DNA from: Caryophanales bacterium UBA1744
Lineage (GTDB): Bacteria; Bacillota_I; Bacilli_A; RFN20; CAG-826
Direction of reading: 5' to 3'
Assembly: GCA_002314915.1 (NCBI GenBank)
Contig: DCHU01000066.1
Coordinates: 35,711 to 48,371 of the forward strand
Length of the DNA: 12,661 nucleotides
A model generated the notes under the pieces. That model was not told the origin of the DNA, searched no databases, and saw nothing but the letters and a program-made list of their open reading frames with translations. Below are positions 8,764 through 12,661 of this stretch, piece by piece. The position numbers and the translations under genes are program-made. How positions within the stretch are numbered: the stretch's first letter is position 1; the number at the start of each line of letters is the position of its first letter.

Positions 8764-9860
8764 TATCGGTTACCTCCAAACTCTTTCATTGAATCAATGA
8801 ACAACTTGAACAAGTATTCTGAATCCTCAGGTCCTGCTGCTGATTCTGGGTGATACTGAGTGGACATAACAAAGTTCTTGGTATCTCTCATGCCCTCAAG
8901 CTCATTGTCGATTACGTTTACGTGAGTTGCCTCTAAACCTGTTCCTTCTAAAGAAGCCTTATCGATTGCGAAGGAGTGGTTCTGGCTTGTGATTTCAATT
9001 GTGTTTGTGAGCAGGTTCTTAACAGGGTGGTTAGCGCCTCTATGTCCGAACTTCATCTTATATGTCTTAGCGCCATATGCTAAGCCGATGATCTGATGGC
9101 CTAAGCAGATGCCGAAAATTGGCAATTTGCCTTTTGCGTCTTTTATGAGCTGGATGACTTCTTTTGCGTCCTCTGGGTCGCCAGGGCCGTTGGAGATGAA
9201 CAATCCGTCTGGCTGATGTTTCATGACGTCTTCGATTGTTGCGGTATATGGTAATACGACGACGTTGCATCCGAGCTGGTTGAATTTGCGGACGATGTTC
9301 ATTTTGATTCCGCAGTCGATTGCGACGACTGTGTAAGTTGGGTTAGCGGTTCTTGAGTACCAAATTTTCTTTGTTGATACCTTTGACAACTGGTCATGGG
9401 AGAAGCCTCTCTCATTGATTTCTCTAATGACTTCATCTGTGTCTTTATCGATGTCGCAGATCATGACCAACTGAGAACCACAGTCTCTGATGACTCTAGT
9501 TAATTCTCTTGTGTCGATTCCTGAGATGCCTACGGCATTATACTCATCCATGACGTCTCCAAGAGTCTGTGTCGCTCTGAAGTTTGATGGGTTGTCGTTA
9601 TATTCTCTAACGACGAATCCACTCATCTGAATCGACTTTGACTCATAGTCATCATCGGTGATTCCATAGTTACCGATAAGTGGGTAAGTCATACATACAA
9701 TCTGGTCACAGTACGATGAATCGGAAAGTATTTCCTGATAACCGACCATGGATGTGTTGAAGACGAGCTCCGCAATCTTTTCTTTTGGCGAGCCGAATCC
9801 AACTCCCTCGAACACTCTTCCGTTCTGAAGGACAAGTTTTCTATTATTCGCAACTTTCAT
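8763..9860 (-). CDS. carA: Carbamoyl-phosphate synthase small chain (glutaminase subunit)
   Basis: The 365-residue protein matches the usual CarA length. The N-terminal CarA-specific domain (1 to about 150) includes LVFNTSMVGYQEILSD (32-47). The class I glutamine amidotransferase domain follows, with oxyanion motif SNGPGDP (223-229), nucleophile Cys252 in GICLGHQ (250-256), and His337 and Glu339 in YHPES completing the triad. By family knowledge it releases ammonia from glutamine and channels it to CarB. GAGG at 9867-9870 stands 6 nt before the ATG at 9860, supporting this start. The leader upstream contains a strong intrinsic terminator (9875-9906), so expression of carAB is probably attenuated. 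An ATG at 9874 is out of frame with carA. Confidence 0.98.
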   Translation of the reverse strand: MKVANNRKLVLQNGRVFEGVGFGSPKEKIAELVFNTSMVGYQEILSDSSYCDQIVCMTYPLIGNYGITDDDYESKSIQMSGFVVREYNDNPSNFRATQTLGDVMDEYNAVGISGIDTRELTRVIRDCGSQLVMICDIDKDTDEVIREINERGFSHDQLSKVSTKKIWYSRTANPTYTVVAIDCGIKMNIVRKFNQLGCNVVVLPYTATIEDVMKHQPDGLFISNGPGDPEDAKEVIQLIKDAKGKLPIFGICLGHQIIGLAYGAKTYKMKFGHRGANHPVKNLLTNTIEITSQNHSFAIDKASLEGTGLEATHVNVIDNELEGMRDTKNFVMSTQYHPESAAGPEDSEYLFKLFIDSMKEFGGNR

Positions 9861-9967
9861 ACCAATCCTCTCATAAAAAAAGTTCCAAGCTCTCTAGAGC
9901 CCGGAAACAACCGATTGATATCGAAAGTCTCAAGGCCTCGAGAGGTCTTTTCTTTTCGGGATTTCAT
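9857..9967 (-). CDS. Possible 36-codon leader ORF overlapping the carA start
   Basis: An ATG at 9967 opens a 36-codon frame on the minus strand that runs through both leader hairpins. It reads the terminator U-tract as Phe-Phe (codons 30-31), and its TGA overlaps the carA ATG as ATGA. Five of its 36 codons are arginine (4, 10, 19, 25, 33). This layout resembles leader peptides of attenuated operons, such as pyrL before E. coli pyrBI. However, there is no Shine-Dalgarno sequence before the ATG (only A/T tracts), and an open frame this short is not rare by chance. I regard it as a hypothesis, not an established gene. Confidence 0.2.
   Translation of the reverse strand: MKSRKEKTSRGLETFDINRLFPGSRELGTFFMRGLV
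9875..9906 (-). terminator. Intrinsic terminator in the carAB leader (attenuator)
   Basis: Read on the minus strand, UUCCGGGCUC and GAGCUUGGAA form a continuous 10-bp stem (two G-U pairs) around a UAGA loop (9883-9906). It is followed by C and seven U (9875-9881). The element lies downstream of the previous gene's own terminator and ends about 15 nt before the carA start, so it cannot merely end the upstream transcript. By position it fits a transcription attenuator controlling carAB. Confidence 0.8.
9922..9958 (-). promoter_or_regulatory. Upstream leader hairpin, candidate anti-antiterminator
   Basis: On the minus strand CGAAAAG (9952-9958) pairs with CUUUCG (9922-9927) with one bulged A. 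Inside, UCUCGA and UUGAGA pair around a GGCC loop (9928-9943). A purine-rich AAAAGA-type internal bulge lies on the 5' side. The segment CUCUCGAGGCC (9934-9944) can alternatively pair with GGCUCUAGAG (9892-9901) of the terminator, with one bulge and one mismatch, which would disrupt the terminator. This is the three-part logic of an attenuator. The sensed signal is not identifiable: the local AGACC...GAGGCC resembles the PyrR binding motif only in part. Confidence 0.5.
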
Positions 9968-10002
9968 TTTAAAAAAATATTTGTTTGTTTAAAACAAGAT
10001 AG

Positions 10003-10019
10003 TGCTTACATTTGCTTAC
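10003..10019 (-). repeat. Tandem GTAAGCA repeat upstream of the carA leader
   Basis: On the minus strand GTAAGCA occurs twice, separated by AAT, with a 10-bp period, about one helical turn. Just downstream is TTGTTT-T-AAACAA (9985-9997 region), a short dyad, and then A/T-rich DNA. The carA promoter should lie here, although I cannot pick a convincing -35/-10 pair; TAAAAT at 9966-9971 is the best -10 candidate. The repeat could be an activator or repressor site. It is short enough to be chance. Confidence 0.3.
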
Positions 10020-10020
10020 C

Positions 10021-10057
10021 TTAAAAAATAAAAGGTTCAGATAACGTGAACTGAACC
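10021..10057 (-). terminator. Intrinsic terminator of the dehydrogenase gene
   Basis: On the minus strand GGTTCAG (10051-10057) pairs with CTGAACC (10034-10040) around a 10-nt loop, followed by TTTTATTTTTT (10023-10033). It begins 5 nt after the dehydrogenase stop codon. The plus-strand side also has six T after the stem (10059-10064), so the hairpin could act in both directions. It separates the dehydrogenase transcript from carAB. Confidence 0.8.
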
Positions 10058-10062
10058 GTTTT

Positions 10063-11016
10063 TTACTTTGAAACGACGTTGATTGGATAACCGTTCAGAT
10101 ACGCTTTAACATTTTCTGCAACGAGCTTCTCAAGATTGATTCTGGTTTCCAAAGGCAACCAGGCAACGTGTGGAGTGATGTAGCAGTTAGGCAATTTGTA
10201 TAGTGGGTTGTCTTCAGGCATTGGCTCTTTAGCGACAACATCAAGACAGGCGCCTTTTAATCTGCCGTTCTTAAGAGCATCCGCTAAAGCGGCTTCATTG
10301 ATTAATCCGCCTCTTGCAGTGTTGATGAGGACTGTGGTTGGCTTCATTAGCGAGAGCGTTTTTTCGTTTATTAACTCTTTAGTTTCTTCACTTAATGGAC
10401 AGTGCAGTGATATGAAATCGCTAGTGGAGAACAACTCCTCAGGACTCACCTGTCTGAATGGTGTATTCTCAACCTTCGAACGGTTGCAGAAAATAACATT
10501 CATCTCAAACGCAGAGGCAAGTGCGGCAACTCTCTTTCCGATATTGCCCATGCCGTATATACCAAGAGTCTTACCTTTTAATTCCTCCATAGGAGATGTG
10601 TAATAGGAGAACTGTCCTGACTTAACCCAGTAACCATCTTTTACGGACTGAATGTAGTGAGGCAAACTGCCTGTGAATGAGAGGAGCAACGCCATGGTGT
10701 GCTGAGCGACAGCGGTGGTGGAATAACCAGGGACATTTGAACAGATGACCCCATACTTTTTGCAGGCATCTAAATCGATGTTGTTGTAGCCTGTTGCAAA
10801 CAAACCAATGAACTTGAGTTTTGGCAAACGCGATATGACATATTCGTCCATAACTGTCTTATTTAATAAGACAATCTCTACATCTTTGCATGCTTCAACC
10901 GTTTCATCTCTGGTCTTTGGGTTTGCATATGAAACAATGCCTAGCTTTTCGATGTCTTCAAAGCTCACATCATCGTATGAGACTGTGTTCATGCTGAGCA
11001 ATACAATTCTGGTCAT
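10063..11016 (-). CDS. D-2-hydroxyacid dehydrogenase, glycerate dehydrogenase-like
   Basis: The 317-residue protein has the usual length for the family. I start at 11016 (MTRIVLLSMN) because AGGAGA (11021-11026) sits 4 nt upstream; longer in-frame starts at 11058 and 11079 overlap or precede the likely -10 box and add residues unlike the family. It has a Rossmann motif GMGNIG (155-160), the VAQHTMALLL helix (103-112) and the catalytic set Arg235 (NTARGG), Glu264 (KEP) and His283 (TPHVAW). TPHVAW and the PINVV ending point to the glycerate/hydroxypyruvate reductase branch, where the enzyme reduces a 2-oxoacid such as hydroxypyruvate with NAD(P)H in the cytosol. The acid expected after the second beta strand is replaced by Asn178-Arg179, which may favour NADP. 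The exact substrate is inferred only. It is a single-gene unit, transcribed divergently from the lipoprotein gene. Confidence 0.9.
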   Translation of the reverse strand: MTRIVLLSMNTVSYDDVSFEDIEKLGIVSYANPKTRDETVEACKDVEIVLLNKTVMDEYVISRLPKLKFIGLFATGYNNIDLDACKKYGVICSNVPGYSTTAVAQHTMALLLSFTGSLPHYIQSVKDGYWVKSGQFSYYTSPMEELKGKTLGIYGMGNIGKRVAALASAFEMNVIFCNRSKVENTPFRQVSPEELFSTSDFISLHCPLSEETKELINEKTLSLMKPTTVLINTARGGLINEAALADALKNGRLKGACLDVVAKEPMPEDNPLYKLPNCYITPHVAWLPLETRINLEKLVAENVKAYLNGYPINVVSK

Positions 11017-11056
11017 GTTATCTCCTTGGCACCCTACATTATCTTCTTTTTCGGTC

Positions 11057-11062
11057 ATTATA
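11057..11062 (-). promoter_or_regulatory. Putative -10 box of the dehydrogenase gene
   Basis: TATAAT on the minus strand matches the consensus exactly and would start transcription about 34 nt before the chosen start codon at 11016. TTGACC (11074-11079) is close to a -35, but the spacing is only 11 bp, so the -35 is uncertain. As at the ATPase gene, the box is directly preceded by TTG. Its position supports the shorter dehydrogenase start. Confidence 0.45.
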
Positions 11063-11107
11063 CAACTTAGAGCGGTCAAGTAGTGTACCAGCGGGCTGAT
11101 CGCCGTG

Positions 11108-11119
11108 TGTATCTATACA
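11108..11119. promoter_or_regulatory. TGTAT-CT-ATACA dyad
   Basis: Two 5-bp arms form an inverted repeat around CT. It lies about 46-57 bp upstream of the dehydrogenase -10 box and resembles the two TGTATACA elements at 11207-11227. It may be an operator for the same regulator. Operators of the TTGTATATACAA type are known for GntR-family sugar regulators such as TreR, but the match is not exact. Confidence 0.35.
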
Positions 11120-11156
11120 TTTAATTTAAGATGAATCTGCTGGAAACCGACAAAAT

Positions 11157-11170
11157 TGTAAGCGTTTACT
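11157..11170. promoter_or_regulatory. cre-like site (CcpA operator)
   Basis: TGTAAGCGTTTACT fits all 14 positions of the Bacillus cre consensus TGWAARCGYTWNCW. It lies 82 bp before the lipoprotein ATG and 140 bp from the dehydrogenase ATG, between the divergent genes. By family knowledge CcpA bound to HPr-Ser-P acts here in catabolite control. A site upstream of a promoter could activate, or a related LacI-family regulator could bind. Which gene it serves is not shown by the sequence. Confidence 0.6.
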
Positions 11171-11206
11171 TGTTTTTATTGCTTAATAAATTGCTCTGTG
11201 TTTCAA

Positions 11207-11229
11207 TGTATACAACAGATGTATACAAC
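11207..11229. promoter_or_regulatory. Tandem TGTATACAAC elements before the lipoprotein gene
   Basis: TGTATACAAC occurs at 11207-11216 and 11220-11229 (13-bp period). Each contains the perfect 8-bp palindrome TGTATACA. A weak promoter candidate overlaps: TTGCTT (11179-11184), 17 bp, TTCAAT (11202-11207), which would put the transcription start on the first element. They look like repressor sites covering the start region, 24 bp before the lipoprotein ATG. The regulator is unknown. Confidence 0.45.
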
Positions 11230-11252
11230 TGTTTTTCATTAGGAGAATACCC

Positions 11253-12661
11253 ATGAGACAAAAGAAAACAATATCACTTTTGGCATTGGTTTTTTCCGTT
11301 AGCTTTATCTTGGCGAGCTGCGGTAAACCATCCAAAACGGTAACAAGTTCAGAGCCGGGGGCAACATCGGTTTCCCAACCGGTCTCAGAAACTGAGAGCA
11401 AGAGCGAATCAACCCCAACACCTGTATCAAGTTCGGAAAAAGAAAGCAGCTCTGAAGCAGCTGCACCAACACTTACCAACTTACAGGTTGACGTAAGCGG
11501 CGCTAAGACCGCCTATGAACTCGGAGAAGATTTCGATTCAACAGGAATCAAGGTCACTGGAACATTAACAGAAAAGGGAGTAGCAAAAGAAGTCACATAT
11601 AGCGCAAGTGACCTTTTGATCGATTCCTCCTCATTTAACAAGAATTTAGCGAATTACTACACAATCACAGTCGCACCTAAGGATTTTGGCTCAGCAACCG
11701 TAACATATAGCGTTTCTGTCTATGGCCAACTTCAGGCTACACCAGCAAAGACCGTCTTTGCTCTCAAAGAGGAGTTCAGCACTGAAGGCTTATCCTTATC
11801 TTACTATAGAGGTGTTGATAGTGGCGGCAAGGAAGTAAGAAGCGAGTTAAAACTCAAATCAGTCAAGATCGACAGCTCAGGCTACAACGCAGCCAAACTT
11901 GGTAGCTATGAGATTAAGATTTCTTACGAAATCGATACAAATAAGACCCTCACAACAAGCTATACAGTTGAGGTTCAGAGCAAAGTCGCTGGTCTTTCAC
12001 TCAGCAAGACAACAACCAAGTATTCACTTGACGGCTCATTAACAACAACCATCGCGCTCGATGACCTCGTCGTTAATGGAGTAGACCAGTATGGATTAGT
12101 TGAAGAGACCCCACTCACATCATCAGAATACACACTCTCATTCTATAAGGATGGCACAACAAAGATTGATTCCTTAGAGAATGTTGGAGCGGGCATCTAC
12201 CAGATCTGGGCTGAACGCCAAGTCACCCTTTATGGAGAGACCTACACAGTTTCTGACTTCGTTATCGTGTACGTGAACGATCCTCTTAGATCAATCACAC
12301 TCTCAAGCGATGAAAGCATTGTCCTCTCTCAGGAAGAAGGAAATGACTCCATCTCATCAACCTGGAAATTTAATGTAACCTACGCATCAGGCGCAATTAA
12401 GGCTGTTGAGGCATCAGATGTCACAATCAAAGGTCTTGATACAAAGACCGTTGCCGAAAAAGCAGAGGCAGAGATTTCCTACGTTGGAACAGATTCAGAT
12501 GGAACTCAGTACACAGTAACAACAAAAGTCGAATACACAATCACAGCAGCAGCCCCATCTGAAGAAGAAGGACTTGGCTATAAAGCAAAATCCTACTCAA
12601 GAATGATTGGAGAGGCCGACGTGGCGACCGGAATCGCGGAGGAGACATTCTTCATCAGCGA
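11253..12661 (+). CDS. Ig-like repeat lipoprotein, 3' end outside window
   Basis: The frame is open from the ATG at 11253 to the window end (469 codons), with AGGAG at 11241-11245, 7 nt upstream. Residues 1-22 form a lipoprotein signal peptide: basic MRQKK, a hydrophobic core (7-20), and lipobox LASC with Cys23 as the lipidated residue. So the protein is expected on the outer face of the membrane. Residues 25-73 form a Ser/Thr/Glu/Pro-rich linker. Then come about four beta-rich repeats (roughly 75-156, 158-243, 246-342, 345-432) with features of bacterial Ig-like group 3 domains, for example TAYELGEDFDSTGIKVT (86-102). A new segment starting near GLGYKAKSYSRM (440-451) is cut off. The repeats usually serve as spacers or in binding, so any catalytic or ligand-binding part probably lies beyond the window. 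A cre-like site and two TGTATACA dyads upstream suggest carbon-source control. Function is otherwise unknown. Confidence 0.88.
   Translation, partial: MRQKKTISLLALVFSVSFILASCGKPSKTVTSSEPGATSVSQPVSETESKSESTPTPVSSSEKESSSEAAAPTLTNLQVDVSGAKTAYELGEDFDSTGIKVTGTLTEKGVAKEVTYSASDLLIDSSSFNKNLANYYTITVAPKDFGSATVTYSVSVYGQLQATPAKTVFALKEEFSTEGLSLSYYRGVDSGGKEVRSELKLKSVKIDSSGYNAAKLGSYEIKISYEIDTNKTLTTSYTVEVQSKVAGLSLSKTTTKYSLDGSLTTTIALDDLVVNGVDQYGLVEETPLTSSEYTLSFYKDGTTKIDSLENVGAGIYQIWAERQVTLYGETYTVSDFVIVYVNDPLRSITLSSDESIVLSQEEGNDSISSTWKFNVTYASGAIKAVEASDVTIKGLDTKTVAEKAEAEISYVGTDSDGTQYTVTTKVEYTITAAAPSEEEGLGYKAKSYSRMIGEADVATGIAEETFFIS

Noticed and set aside
9928..9950. Bona fide PyrR binding loop in the carAB leader
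   Set aside because: The consensus ARUCCNGNGAGGYU is only partly met: there are four rather than three bases between CC and GAGG, and the central G is absent. Kept only as a possible diverged site.
9861..10020. T-box or other known riboswitch before carA
   Set aside because: No T-box sequence (AGGGUGGNACCGCG-like) or other recognisable aptamer core is present.
11017..11079. Longer N-terminus for the dehydrogenase (ATG at 11058 or 11079)
   Set aside because: These starts overlap or precede the TATAAT box, add residues unlike the family, and the AGGAGA site serves the ATG at 11016.
11183..11479. 98-residue open frame on the minus strand
   Set aside because: It overlaps the lipoprotein start and its regulatory region, reads the Ser/Thr/Glu linker in reverse, and resembles no family.

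Overview
The window reads as a chromosomal stretch from a low-to-moderate GC Firmicute, possibly a Bacilli- or Erysipelotrichia-like gut organism. The evidence is strong AGGAG-type ribosome binding sites, intrinsic terminators with U-tracts, a 14-bp site that fits the Bacillus CcpA operator (cre) consensus, a lipoprotein with Ser/Thr/Glu-rich linker and Ig-like repeats, and many AGA, TCA and TTA codons. No rRNA or other marker gene is present, so this placement is an inference.

Layout. Positions 1-4099 (+) hold the 3' part of gltB (glutamate synthase large subunit, 5' end outside the window) and complete gltD, an operon with a 1-nt gap. A likely terminator follows. Positions 4199-5557 (+) hold a separate unit that looks foreign: two exact 32-bp repeats, each with a TGCAAG-AA-CTTGCA dyad, a TATAAT box abutting the second copy, and an AAA_14/DUF4143 ATPase whose DNA is clearly more A/T-rich than its neighbours. 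Positions 5590-9860 (-) hold carA-carB, convergent with the ATPase and overlapping in a TAATG junction. The carA leader (about 9861-10020) contains a well-formed intrinsic terminator only about 15 nt before the carA start. A hairpin upstream of it can also pair with the terminator, so the pattern resembles transcription attenuation. Positions 10063-11016 (-) hold a D-2-hydroxyacid (glycerate-type) dehydrogenase with its own promoter-like box and terminator. A 236-bp divergent intergenic region (11017-11252) contains the cre-like site and three GTATAC-type dyads. From 11253 (+) to the window end runs an Ig-repeat lipoprotein that is cut off by the window.

How the genes work together. GltBD makes glutamate from glutamine and 2-oxoglutarate. 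CarAB also takes the amide nitrogen of glutamine and makes carbamoyl phosphate for arginine and pyrimidines. Two major glutamine-consuming enzymes therefore face each other, with the ATPase unit inserted between them. The dehydrogenase and lipoprotein share a regulatory region that looks carbon-source controlled. The most unusual parts are the ATPase with its paired dyad repeats, the carAB leader, and the cre-containing divergent region.
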